64,000 nucleotides of DNA from Verticillium longisporum (Eukaryota; Ascomycota; Sordariomycetes; Glomerellales; Plectosphaerellaceae), in assembly GCA_019188255.1 (NCBI GenBank), contig JAETXT010000002.1:6689011-6753010 (forward strand). The letters run 5' to 3'. A program made the translations under genes and the position numbers. The notes below the pieces were generated by a model that had not been told where the DNA came from, did no database searches, and saw only the letters and a program-made list of their open reading frames with translations. Numbering within the stretch: the first letter of the stretch is position 1; each line of letters begins with the position of its first letter. Of the stretch, positions 31,998 through 43,734 are shown piece after piece.

Positions 31998-33048
31998 CTG
32001 AGACTCCGACGCGCCTGGCCCAGCGCCCTCGCCCGCCACCCCTCGTCCCCGCCGCCCGCTGCGCCCGCCGCCCACGTCCCCAACAAGCTGCGCAAGAGAC
32101 ATGCGCCGCGCTGCCAGCCGCGCTCCGACACGCCGCTCGAACGGGTGTCGTCGCTGGACATGTGAATTTCGCTGTTGCGCGCGCGCATGCCTACCGAGGA
32201 ATCGAGCCTTGCATTGTTTGTGAATGGATTGGCAGGACAATGGGGCGAATGCATCGGGGCAGGACATTCAGCGTGGATCAGGATACAGGCAATCTTGGCG
32301 GGTGTGTGTGTGTTACTTAGGTTGAGGGGACCATTTTGTCCTTCTATCTCCTCTTCCCCGCGCAGCCCTGTCAGCTTCCTACATGACGTCTCGCACGCTC
32401 GATGAAGGAATCCGCCGGCCGCCAGCATGAGCGTTGTCGTTTTTTCCTTCTCTCTCTCTCTCTCTTCTCCGTGTTCATTCTCCTCTTTCCTGGCCTCCAT
32501 CCTAGCAGTTTCCTTTTTTTCTCAAAAGTGGCGTTGGGAGGGAGGAAACCTCTGCTATGACATGAGCTGCAAACCATTCTTTCTCATCTCTCACGAATTG
32601 TGTGTACTCTCGATGATATGTAAACGCAAGGCAAAATGCCCGAGGCAAAAAAATTGATCGAATCAGGATTCGTCCATTCGCTGTACTCCCTCGCATCGAT
32701 TGGCCCTTGGTTGTCTGCTTGCCATTTGCAGAAGCCTGGACTCTCCCAGCCGGCGCCCCCTCTACTCCTAACAAGTGTGGTGTTACAAAACTGTTTTTAA
32801 TGTACACGTTTCTCTCTTTCCCTCCTTCTTCTCTCGAGTGGAGAATATCCCAACGCCGGATTTTTTTCTGCTGCCCCGATGCAAAGCCGTGTCCCCTCGT
32901 GCGGTTTCCATGCCCCATTTGTTGCCTGCTCCCGATTCTATGGCCGGTGCCTGATTTTATTTTTTTCAAGAAAGTCGTTTGTGGTGATGTACAAAAAGAG
33001 GTGTGTTCGAAGAAGTGTTGTGCGAGAAGGATATCGTGGAGAAGCGGA

Positions 33049-33080
<32 letters not shown>

Positions 33081-33167
33081 TCCGCAGGCCGGGCGGTGGT
33101 GCGGCTCGTATTACAAAGTCGTTTTATCGTCGCAATTGCGCTTCTCCATTTTTCCTGCCGTTTGCGA
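31998..33167. other. intergenic between convergent SNX3 and RIM2 genes
   Basis: 1.17 kb 3' sequence of both genes. Holds a GT microsatellite at 33049-33080. Nothing coding recognised. Confidence 0.45.
33049..33080. repeat. (GT)n microsatellite
   Basis: About 15 TG units with one TA interruption. Confidence 0.9.
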
Positions 33168-34507
33168 TCATTCATTTTCATTGGATGGCACGTCGAACAA
33201 CCGGAGGATGCCCTCGTACATGCCGAACATGATGGCGGCGCTCGGCACCGTCCGCATCAGATGCGGCGTCAGGCCGCCGTAAAGGCCCATGAAGCCTTCT
33301 TCCTTCCACACGAGCTTGAAGCACTGCATGAGACCGGTGTACTTGAGCCGGCCGTTGGCCTCGGGCGCCTGTCGTAGCCTTGTCCGTGCGACCTGTGGCA
33401 TGTCAGTACACGTGATTCAGTCTAGGAAAAGTCTTGTACACCACCCCGACGGGCAAGGGGAGGTAAGGAAACCTACTTCGTGAGGGTACGCAATAACGGC
33501 GGCCACAAACTTGGCGCCGCCAGCGGAGATGATCTTGCCCGTCCAATCGACCGTCGTATCCCAAGCCGTCTTGTCGCGGCCGCTCGCGACAATCTTGTCG
33601 TTGCGCTCCTTTAGGTAGCGCTTCATCTGCTCGTACATCATCCACTGCAGCGTGCTCTCTGTGACGCCGAGGTAGCTGGCGCTCATGCCCTTGTACAGGC
33701 CGCGGATGCCTTCGGTGCGCAGCACCTGCCGGATGCAGTCGACGCTGTTGCGGTACTGGCGCGTCGCGGCGCCGCCCGCCTTCTCGACGATCGTCTTGTC
33801 GAGCTGCAGGCGCGTCTTGACCATCCAGATCGGGTTCGTCGCCGTGCTTGTCACGATGCCCGCCGCGGCCGCCGCGCAGAGGTGCACCCAAGCCGCCTCC
33901 TTGCCGTCGTTGGCGTACTGGGCGATGAGACGCTTGCCGTTGCCGTAGGTGTAGAAGTTGATGGCGCGCGCCGGGACGACGCCCGTCAGGTTCGGACCGA
34001 GGCCTTTGAACAGGGCCCGCGGGCCCTCAAGCTTGTAGACAGAAGAGAGGATGGACAGGGTATCGCGGAGGTGGAAGGCGGCGGCGGAAAATGGATTGAG
34101 GGCAACGGCAGGACGGGAGGCCCGCAGCTGAGATTGGTAAAAGTCGGATTGGAGGCGTGTCTTCAGAACGTCAAGAGGCGCCGTCAGGGCAGCCGATGTC
34201 ATGCCGCCGACACTAGAGGCACGTTAGCTGTCTGGCGATGAAGAGAATAAGGGGCAAGGGGCAGAGCTTACCCTCCAGCCAAGAAATGGACCCATGACTT
34301 TCCAAACGGCGATGTCTGGGTTACGATGGCTGGGTTCTGTGTAGTGTCGGGAAATACATCGCCAGTCTCCCGAGATGTGATGAAGGATGCCGTGTCGGGT
34401 TGAGGGCTGTGAAGGTTTGGCCTGCTATGGCGGTCTCCAGGACCTGCCATGAAGTCTGGTTTCGAGAAGGAGTGGGCCATCGATGTGGCGAGACAAGGCG
34501 GAGACAA
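33168..34507 (-). CDS. RIM2: mitochondrial pyrimidine nucleotide carrier, RIM2-like
   Basis: Mitochondrial carrier family protein (SLC25A33/36 type) that exchanges pyrimidine nucleotides across the inner membrane for mtDNA and RNA synthesis. Exons 34507-34272, 34212-33477, 33392-33168; introns of 59 and 84 nt; the total is 399 codons. The three carrier signatures are visible: TAPLDVLKTRLQSD, ATNPIWMVKTRLQLD and AYPHEVARTRLRQAP (the last spliced across intron 2). The NPIWMVKTR and YPHEVARTR forms are typical for RIM2. Each repeat ends with a G-loop block (GPRALFKGLGPNL, GIRGLYKGMSASYLG, GFMGLYGGLTPHL). The final segment is AAIMFGMYEGILRLF. The first exon carries about 70 residues without carrier similarity. 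An in-frame ATG at 34480 is an equally good start. Confidence 0.92.
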
Positions 34508-35214
34508 AAGCGAGGTGATGTGAGTCGCGGTCGTGGGAGAAAGATGGTAGCAACAAAATAACGGTCTATCTCGGTGCGATTTGCAGGCACAAAGAGAGGC
34601 TGTCGTGATCTCGGGGTAAGCTGACCGGGACTTGTGGTGCCATGGGGTTTGTCGAGATATGGATCAGGGTCCCTGAATCATCAAGTCTTTTTTTCCCCTG
34701 TAGAACGACGCGCCACGCATCGACTGGGCTGTCATCATCAGACTTGGCCCGTGCGTAAATGGAATGGGCAGGAGTGGCAGGCGGTGTGCCTACACATCCA
34801 CGCCACTCGGTGTGCTTCGGTGTGACGAGGTCCTGGAATGCATGCATCACGATTGGCCTAGCCTTCACTTTCAGGGGCATACATTTGCATGAGCCTGCGT
34901 TTATGATTGTTCATGCATAACCTTGATTTTGGTACGTATTTCTCACTTCGTTTTTCTTTCAGCATATGTTCATGCTGCCCATGTCCCATGATCGTCTTCA
35001 CCACGCCATCTGTGAGATCTGTCTGCGAGGACCCTGTGCTTCAGCCTGACATGACATAACCACGTAATTGACGATGTTCTTTGTGTACATCTCATTGTCC
35101 ACTTGGCTTCAGCATTGGGATGTCCATAAATCTAATGCCCTGATGGCGAAGGGGCTTGCCTGACGACACCATCTCGAGCGTCCGCTGCTGCAGTGGCTAC
35201 CGAGGCCATATGGC
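34508..35214. other. intergenic, RIM2 promoter side
   Basis: 0.7 kb; nothing recognised besides presumed RIM2 promoter and the 3' end of the Zn2Cys6 gene. Confidence 0.4.
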
Positions 35215-37162
35215 TCAGCCGAGCATGGTCTCTGTGTGGGCCCGGATGATCGTCACGGTGAAGTATGTCTGCTGGCCACGGTTGGATGCCGAGGGCGAGA
35301 CGGACACGCGGATCTCTGGCAGACTATTCGGTGGTGCCCTCTTCTCTACCGTTTCGGTTGGAGAAGGCGGTCGTATCGTAGGCTGGCTTCCCCTGCTGCC
35401 CGGTCTCGAGCTCTCTCCACGGGCTGGTGGCGAGCCTACAGACTCATCCGTCGTGTGCCGCTGCTCATCGTGGCTGGCGTCATATTTCAATCCTGTCGCG
35501 TGACCCGAACCAGATCCACTGCCTTCCAGTTCAGCATCCCCCGCATTGTTTTCTTCCCGTTCGAGCCATGCAATCTCGCGCTCTGTGATGGTTTTCCAGG
35601 AGCACTTGGCGTGTTTTTTGGTGCAACCCTGGCATGCCGTAAGGTGCTTGATGCAGGGCGATTTCAGTCGTCGACAACGGTCACATGGTGGGTAGATTGG
35701 GCTTCCTTTGTCGAGTCTCTCTATACGCGAGGTCATCGCGGTGCGGTGGACTGCGGATGGGTCGAAAGAGTCCCTCCGGTGCACAGGTGGAGCGGACGGT
35801 AAAGGAGATCGACCAGGCTGCGTCGGCAGTTGCTGACGATGATCTGATGTGCTAGTCGAGTTGTGAAGGATAGGGCCAGCATCGTAAGAATGAACAGGTG
35901 GCGTCCGCTGTGCCAATGACTGAACGGTGAAAGCGGTAAACTGTTGCAAGAGGTCGGCGCGAAGATCGTAGCTTGGCCCTGGGCCGCCATGTCGGTGTGG
36001 AGAGGAAATAGGATGGAATCCGGGCGAGTGTGAGCTGCTATTGTGTCTTGAGTTGATGGCAGCTTTTCGGCCGCTTAGGTGATAATTCAGCTGACGAGCC
36101 CTCTTGGCGACTTCGTCTGCTTTCTTGATGAGCACCTGTAACCTCTTTTCAACAATGTCCAGCGTCGCCAGCTCGGCCGTTTCGTCTTCCTCGAGTGGTG
36201 CGTTTGAGGCAATGGAGAATCGGTCAAGGGTACCGTTTACTATCAGTCGCCAATCGTCTTCAAGGATTTGTACCTGCGACCCATTGAGGAAGAACTGGCA
36301 TGATCGCTCGCCATCAGTGTTTGTGGTCAGTACAAATTTGTCCGAATTTGATCGCGCGAACGTGACGATATCAAGCCAGCTTATTGGCGCGTGCTGATGA
36401 TGGTATGGAGATGCGGGAGATGCAATGATGGGCCCTTCAAAGACACCCTCCATGGCCCTCAGCAGGCGAGGGCCCGTGAGCTTGGCACCCAGGTTGGCTG
36501 CCAGGCTCTCGTGCCTGTTCAACACCCCTGACTGGTGTTAGCTTACGATAGAACAAGGAGGGCAATGACTAGGTTCTGTTCGCACCTTCATAACTGTTGA
36601 GAAGGCCAAGAACATCGGAAAATGTAGCAGCGTCACCGGGAATGAGCTCCAGTCTTCCGGTGCTCGACTTGGTCAGGTAATTGATGAGGAACGAGTTGCC
36701 TGGAAAGATAGATTAGCCGGGAATCAGTCAACAAGATGTATTGCGTCCCCAAATGGCTGATTGAATCGAGTGGCGAGCATCTGTGAAGTAGCCAACGTTC
36801 AAGGCTGGCTACTTGCTCAGTTAAAGTCAAAGGCTCGGCACATCGTAACGCCCGGAGCCGAGCACGCCCGGCCCGGAGCGCCAAGAATCAATGATGGACC
36901 CGAGGATTGGATGACGGGTCTATGCTTTTCGCGCGTCGGATAGTCGTTCAGGTGCATGATGGGCGCGTTGCATCGGATTGGAGGGCTCATGTGGACAAGA
37001 CAAAATGAAAGACGCTCGCAAACACAATGGTGTGAGCCGCTATTACATACCAGATTGCGGTGGAGGCGGTTGAGGGATGCGGTCTGAGTTGTTTTGGCTG
37101 CCAGCATCGTCCGCATCGCGCTTCCGTTTGTGAATTTCTTGAGGCTCTGAAACATGTGTCAT
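35215..37162 (-). CDS. Zn2Cys6 protein with internal zinc cluster
   Basis: 512-aa putative regulator from three exons, 37162-37051, 36699-36586 and 36527-35215 (introns of 350 and 58 nt). The N-terminus has a basic patch (IHKRKRDADD). A globular region follows: FLINYLTKSSTGRLELIPGD, FSDVLGLLNSYEGVLNRHES, GPRLLRAMEGVFEGPI, ISWLDIVTFARSN and GSQVQILEDDWRLIVNG; then a helix (DIVEKRLQVLIKKADEVAKR). The zinc cluster lies at about residue 360: CDRCRRLKSPCIKH .. CQGCTKKHAKCSW, fitting C-x2-C-x6-C-x6-C-x2-C-x6-C. A short helix (ITEREIAWLERE) and an acidic S/P-rich tail follow. Most fungal Zn2Cys6 regulators carry the cluster near the N-terminus followed by a middle-homology region; neither applies here. 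Targets are unknown. Confidence 0.83.
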
Positions 37163-39515
37163 GGTGACGGCTAAAGATTGCAGACTTGCAATGGACACCA
37201 CACCAAGGGAGACCCAAGGAAGAGTGGACAGGCGGATGGAATTTGGCGGAGCGCAAGCTAGGGGCCCAGAACAGGATCTCTCTCACAACCGGAGAACGCA
37301 CGTCAGCTTGAGTTCGGCTCTGCTGCAGGCAGAAAGCGCAGTCTAATCCAGTTCACAGATGCTGCTGAGCTGATTTCGTTGCGCCAAAGACGAGTTGCAG
37401 CAAAAAGAAAACGTCAACAGGGTAGGGATTCCAATGTCGTTCGTAGGTAGCAATTGGTCGCCGCGTAGGTGAGAGAGACGTGTGTCAACAAGATTGAGCA
37501 CTGAGGATGCACTGAGGTTTGTTTGTCGCTGTGTTGTTGATTTCGAGATAGCTTGATTGGATGAGCTCTGGCCGTCGTGAGAGACGAATGGTCAGGAGAA
37601 CACGAGGTAGCGCTCAGAGCTCGAGGGGTTGTTGTTAGAGAACCATTGTCGAATGCCGCTGGACGTTCTTCAAGTGGTCGATGCAATGACAGACGCAGGC
37701 TGTGACCTTGAAGAGAAAGGCAGGCACCAGGACAACAGACCAGACCAGAGGCGCCGATTTCTTGCACTTGACTGCCGAGACTTTCGTACACAGCTGCCAA
37801 AGGGACCAGAGGGTAATGTAGAGAAGAAACGAGCAGGAGTAGAGGGGGGAGACGGGAAGGAGAGGTGGATGAAAGAATGGATGGGATGAGGGAAATGGAG
37901 AGAAAAGAAGGTCCGGGGGTTCTCCGATGCGCTGCCTCCTTGGCGGAGGTCAATCAGTGGGTGGAGGGTGTGTGTGTGTGTGTGTGTGTGCATGTGCACT
38001 TCGTACCACCAAGGGTAGGTAGGTAGCCTGGAGCCTGGGAAGTACCTGCCCGCTTCGAATGGGCCCCCAAAAGCAGCTTGGATACAAGCAGGAAAGTACA
38101 CTGGGTTGACTGGGTTTAGCGTATCCAGCGTCAAGGGCGGGGAGGAAGCCGGGGCAAATGCGATGGGGACGGGCAGTCGGTGACGGTGGGTAGGGTTGAC
38201 GGGACGGGGCATTGGAGGCCGCTGGGCCGCACCTGCCAGCCACTGCCCTTGAACCAGCCCTCCCTTTCTGTCCACCACTTGACGCGCTGCACCTTCCTGG
38301 ATGACAGAGAGCCCGCCGCAACCCGCGCACCGCAGGTTCCTCGCCCGCCCCCTTTCCACTTGCGCCCAACTGGGAGCTGTGTCAAAGCAAAGGCCTGTCC
38401 GCTATGGGCTTTGCGCATCTGGTGCTGGTCTCTTGCCCTGACTCGAGCTTTTTGGCACTATACATGCAATATATTGCTTTGCTCGCCTGCTTCCAACCTC
38501 GACTGAAATTAAGGCACGTCGATCCAGCATCGGTCGGCAAAGGCGCGCCATTTGAAAACCAAGCAAGCTGCTCCTGGCCCCCTTGGTTTTCGCAGGCGTG
38601 GAAATGGACCTGGTCTGGAACGGCGATCTGCTTCACCTCAGGTCTACCACGATTGGATGCCTACAAGTGGTCAAATGTGTACATGAAGCTGCTAGATAAC
38701 ACCCTGCAGGTATCGACAAGCTCGTCCAACCTGTCATCGCAAGTACAGTGTGCCAATGTGTCTGAGCAGCGCTCGCGTGCTCAAACTGCCGGCCAGGTTC
38801 ATAAGGTTTCTGCAAGTTGACGGGGTTCTTCAGACGCGTGGAGGCCCGCGTGGATGAGGTACCCTGCATGATCTGAAGTGACAAGCTGAAATTCAAGGCA
38901 GCATAGCAACCAGCATGTCCTCCTGCAGGAAGGCTGTCCAAGGCCAACAGAACTAGTCCGATGCCGTGCCGACAACCATCATGCAGTAATGCATCGCAGG
39001 ATCCTATCACATCATGGATGCTCGTCCTACCCGACTTATCGTTCGGTCGTTTCTATGACTGTGTGGTCGTGTGGGCGTGCCACTGAATCGTGACTTGTGG
39101 TGCTGTGCAACATCTACTTGGCTTGTAATTAGCAGGGCTCCAAGGTAGGGCACCTCCATCGATACCGCAGCGTCGGCCCAGAGACAGAAAGGGTGGGTGG
39201 TGCGCTCACCGACCAGCGTCAGCCACCGTAGTAGGAGGTAGCGCCACACCCCTCCTCTCCGCCCCGCCCACATCAGTACCACGCCGCCGCCTGAACAACG
39301 TCGGTCGTCAATCGATGGGACGTGGTGAAGCAGGTACAAGGTACTTCCACTCCATCAAGTCCGACCCCAACTTTTTCCGGAGGTCGACACAAACTCACAT
39401 CCCGCGACGGAAACCTTCCCCCCGATATCTCGCATCCTATCACTCGAGAATCGTAATCGACCGATCGACCTGCTCTGTTCAGGCAACCTCACGCGACTCG
39501 GCATCAAAGCTTGCC
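37163..39515. other. intergenic, 2.35 kb
   Basis: Divergent promoter space between the Zn2Cys6 gene and LSM7. Contains a TG microsatellite (37968-37990) and short GTAG repeats near 38015. Reading frames up to about 230 codons exist but are low-complexity or lack any recognisable domain. I see no tRNA or transposon ends. Confidence 0.4.
37968..37990. repeat. (TG)n microsatellite
   Basis: About 11 uninterrupted TG units upstream of the Zn2Cys6 gene. Confidence 0.9.
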
Positions 39516-40079
39516 ATGGCTGACAGAGGCTCGCATCGAGGAGGAGGAGGAGGCGGCGGCGGTCGTGGAGGAGGTTATCGAGGGAGGGGAGGCGGCGGCG
39601 GCGGTGGTCGCGGCGGACACGGTGGAGGCCAGGGTGGTGCTGGCGGCGACCGCGAGAGGCCCAAGAAGGAGAACATCCTCGACTTGGGCAAGTATATGGA
39701 CAAGAAGATTACCGTCAAGTTCAATGGCGGTCGCGAAGGTTAGTGATCCCTCGTATCGACCGCCAAGGGCCAGCGCCCCAGCGCGTCGCGGCGACAATCG
39801 CCGGCTGACTTTTGTGTCCAGTGACTGGCACACTCAAGGGATACGACGCTCTGATGAATCTTGTGCTCGATGACGTCGAAGAAGTCATGAGAGGTATGCT
39901 ACCCCTCCCCCTCCTTGGCTGGACACGCAACTGATCTTCTGCCTCTAGATGACGAGGGAAAGGAGAACACCCGATCTCTCGGCCTCGTCGTGGCACGCGG
40001 TACACTCTTGGTTCTCGTCAGCCCTGTCGACGGAAGCGAGCCGATCGCCAACCCTTTCGCCCAGCCAGAAGAAGATTGA
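39516..40079 (+). CDS. LSM7: U6 snRNA-associated Sm-like protein LSm7
   Basis: Member of the Lsm1-7 ring (mRNA decay in the cytoplasm) and the Lsm2-8 ring (U6 snRNA in the nucleus). Three exons 39516-39738, 39822-39893, 39949-40079, introns of 83 and 55 nt, 141 aa. Sm1 motif: ENILDLGKYMDKKITVKFNG then across the intron VTGTLKGYDALMNLVLDDVEE. Sm2 motif: TRSLGLVVARGTLLVLVSPVDG; tail ANPFAQPEED. The first about 50 residues are glycine/arginine repeats (RGGGYRGRGGGGGGGRGG), much longer than in the yeast protein, which may add RNA binding or methylation sites. The stop faces the convergent PAN3 gene 740 bp away. Confidence 0.94.
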
Positions 40080-40820
40080 GGACCTTGATCCGACGACGCT
40101 GCGCCACAGTGGCCTGCACATACCTCTGATAGGACAGGCAGAGAAAGAGGCTGCCATGTTCGAGTGACACAAATACACCAACTCGCCTGTGAAGGTCAAG
40201 ACTTTCCGAGGACTTGGGTGCCTCGAGGCGGGAAGGAGTCTGTGACGATGCGGGGTGGAGCTGTGTCCGAGGGACGTGTCAATGTTGGACCAGCCGCTCC
40301 AGGTCCATGGCCTACAGGCCGCGCCATCATTTCGGCACATGGAAATGCATCAAACCGTGTAGCATGACATGAGCGTCAGCATCCAAATTGGACAGCTGAA
40401 GTCTGTGAAGAGATCGAAAGTTGACTTATTGCACTGCATCTGCTACCTGTATGTTCTCGGGACCGGGCCGACATCAGTCTGGAAGAGACAGCGGCCAAGC
40501 CACACGAGCCAGACACGGGCTCACGTTGACCATCGCCCTGTCAGCCCTTATGATAGTCCAAGCCTGGGTTCCAAGCGACGAAATTCCTTGGCATCACTCA
40601 TCCACCTCGTCGTCGCCCCTTGCTTCATCGTTATGCTCGTGATTCAGGCCCAACCATGTTTCCATCCAAGCATCCGCCAGCCATCTCTAAGGCTGCACTC
40701 TCTGTGATCCAACCGTTCCAATTCATGGCCAAGTCACGTCATCAAAGCCTGCCCGTCGCTCACAACCTCGTCCTTGGACACGTCGCGATTCGGGGCATCC
40801 GACCCTGCGCCTGCTGGCTC
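40080..40820. other. intergenic between convergent LSM7 and PAN3
   Basis: 0.74 kb of 3' sequence; no gene seen. Confidence 0.4.
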
Positions 40821-43734
40821 CTAGAATCCCCGCCCGGCGCTGGGCCTGCCCTTCAGGAGGTCGCCGAAAGCGCTACCGATCTGCTTCTTCAGCTCCTTAT
40901 AGCTGACGACAAAGACCGACTGCTCGTCACGGCTGGTGAGGCATATCTTTTCATCCGAGCCGGCGTCCAGTTTGTTAAGGGAGCGAACGATATGCCCTAA
41001 ATCCACGACCGGCTGACCGTTGGCATCGACCTGGTGGAAGACGTAGTCTCGGAACAGTTTGAGCATGTAACGCTCGCCATTTTCCGACCACTGGCGGTCT
41101 CCGTCAAACTCCTGTCGCTCGTTAATGGTGCCCAATCGGCACAGCAGACGGAACAGCCTGCCGTTCTCAATCTCCGAGTACAGGTTGGACGTCAGCGCAT
41201 CATTTTGATGCAGCATCATATCCATATTCGCCATGATTTGGCTTGAAATCTTGGAGAGGAATGTCTCGATAGTTTTAGTCTCGCCATTTTGGCTGGGGTA
41301 GACAAGCCACATCAGACTACTGACGAGCGGCTCAGAAAACATATTGCCCATCTGTTGCATGATAATGTTGATGTTGTTGGCCGTAATGGAATTGGCTGGG
41401 GTGTTACTGGCCAGGGAGAGCATGAGCCTGCCGACCTGGGTCAAGTCCTCTTGTTGAAGCTCACCCAACGGTCTCCGGGCTTCGTAATGCAACACGTCGA
41501 GAATGGAACATGCGCTCAGTCGTATCCTGTTTTTCTCTGTCAGGATGATTTTGCTAGCGTCGATGCAGCGCGCCGCAAGATTGAGTTTATGTATTGCCTG
41601 GAGGGCGTTCGCGAGCTGGGTGATGTAGCTCCACATTACATCCTCAGTGACGGTCGGCCTTGTGTTGTATCTGTTGGTTTGTTGTTGCGGGAAATGATGC
41701 TGAGCCAGCGTCTTCGAAAGAGGATGGTAATCGTAGACAAAGATGATGGAGCTGTCTTGGAATTTACGCGTCGTGAATGCGCTGTGCACCGAGACGACAC
41801 TTCCGTTGTGGACTTTCTTCCACTCCTTGACGAGACGAATGGCTTGCTCGTTCGATAACCGAAAGTCTGAACCTGTCAGCATGTATTGGGCCATGTAGCG
41901 CGAGTACACGAACCCTTGATACGCCGTAAAAAGTACGTCTTGCCATTTTCTTGTGAGGTAGCCTTGTAGACCCAACTGGTGTAGCCAAAGATTGTTGAGC
42001 TCTCCCTGTTGCTGGTATCCAGTGGCACGAGCGAAGAGTAGTGATCGATGTTCGGAAGTGCCGTGTCTGGCGCGATGTTAGGAGAGCCCGTGTCCCAGTG
42101 GTGTATTGATGCTTACTGTTCATAACTTGATGGGCAGCTTCTAGCTTTCGCTGAGCATCTTCGCGAATCTTCTCTGGCAAAAAGAAATCATTTGTTTGCC
42201 TCTGGTATGGTAGGAGGCCCTCGCGATGTTGCCCTAGTGGAGCATACAGATGGTACAGGAGCTGTGGAACTTGTCAGTCACGCAGGCTACATGTCCAGCA
42301 AGGCCTGGCATACTGGTTGCGTGTGAGCCGCGAAGGGGTTCTGCTGTTGGAAGAATGCTCCAGTGGAGGCAAGGGCTGTTGGGTCTTCCGCATACGGGTT
42401 GAATGGGGTTTGAGGCAGCCCTTGATTGAGGTTCGCCATGGAGAAGGCATCGAATGTAAGGCCAGCGTCACTGGCAGCGCCATTGGTGCTGACCTTGGCG
42501 CACAGTTAGCTACGTACGAATAATTGGCTGTACTTCAACAAGTTCCTACATTGGGGCTCAACTCAAAGTTCTGGGGCGTGAACTCTTGAAACTTGGCGGG
42601 GTTGAAAAGCGATGCAGAGCTTTCAGTATCTTTCGCGGCAGATGGCGTGGCTATTCGGCGATTGCGTCAGCTTCTAGTGACTTCTTGAGACCTGCGCTGG
42701 CATGGTTGGCTTCAACACCGAGCCATTACTTACTGCTTGTTCCGCGGGGAACAAAAGATGCCGCACTCGCCGCTTGAGAAGAAAAAGTAGACTTCTTGAC
42801 AGCCGTGGTCGTCGCCGACCCGGGCGCGGCTTGCAACGTTGTCGGGGTGAACGACGGCGAATCGACGTTGAATCTTTTCGTGCTGCTTTTATCCGGTCAG
42901 CCGGTGATCAATATGAAGTTCATCCCTCGACTCAAGGTTTCTGGGTCGCGCAAGCGAGATCAAGACAAATGTCATGTGACTGTTCCTCGACGGCAGCTTC
43001 AGGAGGTCCAACAATACTCCCACACCTGAAATCCTCTGGCCGGGTTCGTGTCAAAGGCGCGAAGGAGCTTTCATACGCTGTCGATGCATGGATCGACATG
43101 GAGACACACGGCGATGCCTACAACTTTGAATACTCTGGCTCGTACTTGTCAATCCGGAAATGCAATCCGAGAATACTCGCCCAGCGCCCGGTGCTTCGGA
43201 TCGGAGATGTCGCCCGTGACGAGGCAGGACGATGGCATGATTAGGTAGTGATCCAATTCGGCTGCATGACTCCAGTAGTCCGAGCCCTGTCATACCGTCC
43301 CAAAGAGTATTGAAGTGAAGAGCTTCGGACGCTGGACTGGGTGCAATTCGGAGGAGGGCGGGTCGGTTCCAGAGTTTGAGGCAGTTCCCATTAAGGTGTC
43401 GGCAGCATGACATGGCGATGGTCGAGGAGGAGGACAGGTCGTGATCACGCGCAGCTTAGACTTACACTTCTGATTGTAGGCCTTGCGGCGATTGTCCGTT
43501 CTGGTTTGTGGTTCTATTCTGGTCGTGATTGAATGCGCAACCGCTGTTCTCGTATCGGCAGTGGCCATAGATCAGGACATTTCGGCAGAGCGTGTCTTTG
43601 CTCTCTGCATTGACTGGCACAGTCAGCAATTCGGCTCGCGGCTGGGTACGGCGGGAACTGGAGGACTCGCCTCGCGTCTTCGGCTTGGGTGACCCGACCT
43701 GGCGCCCGGCCGAGCTGTATCGCGGCGCCGACAT
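40821..43734 (-). CDS. PAN3: PAN2-PAN3 deadenylase regulatory subunit PAN3
   Basis: Regulatory subunit of the poly(A) nuclease; recruits PAN2 to poly(A)-bound PABP. Seven exons read by eye: 43734-43466, 42882-42734, 42650-42550, 42493-42314, 42261-42117, 42066-41914, 41872-40821, together 683 codons. Parts in order: CCCH zinc finger (LCRNVLIYGHCRYENSGCAF), PAM2-like PABP motif (FNVDSPSFTP), a Q/P-rich linker (FQEFTPQNFEL, PFNPYAED), LLYHLYAPLG and DFFLPEKIREDAQRKLE, then the pseudokinase (TSWVYKATSQENGKTYFLRR, LSNEQAIRLVKEWK, FVYDYHPLSKTLAQHHF, LAARCIDASKIILT, LSACSILDVL) and the C-terminal knob (DRQWSENGERYMLKLFRDYV, SLNKLDAGSDEKICLTSRDE). Intron 1 is 583 nt between zinc finger and PAM2; intron 6 is only 41 nt. 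Confidence 0.93.

Noticed and set aside
37414..39010. Several 120-230-codon open frames in the 2.3-kb intergenic region
   Set aside because: Low complexity (microsatellite-encoded THTHTH and similar) and no recognisable family.
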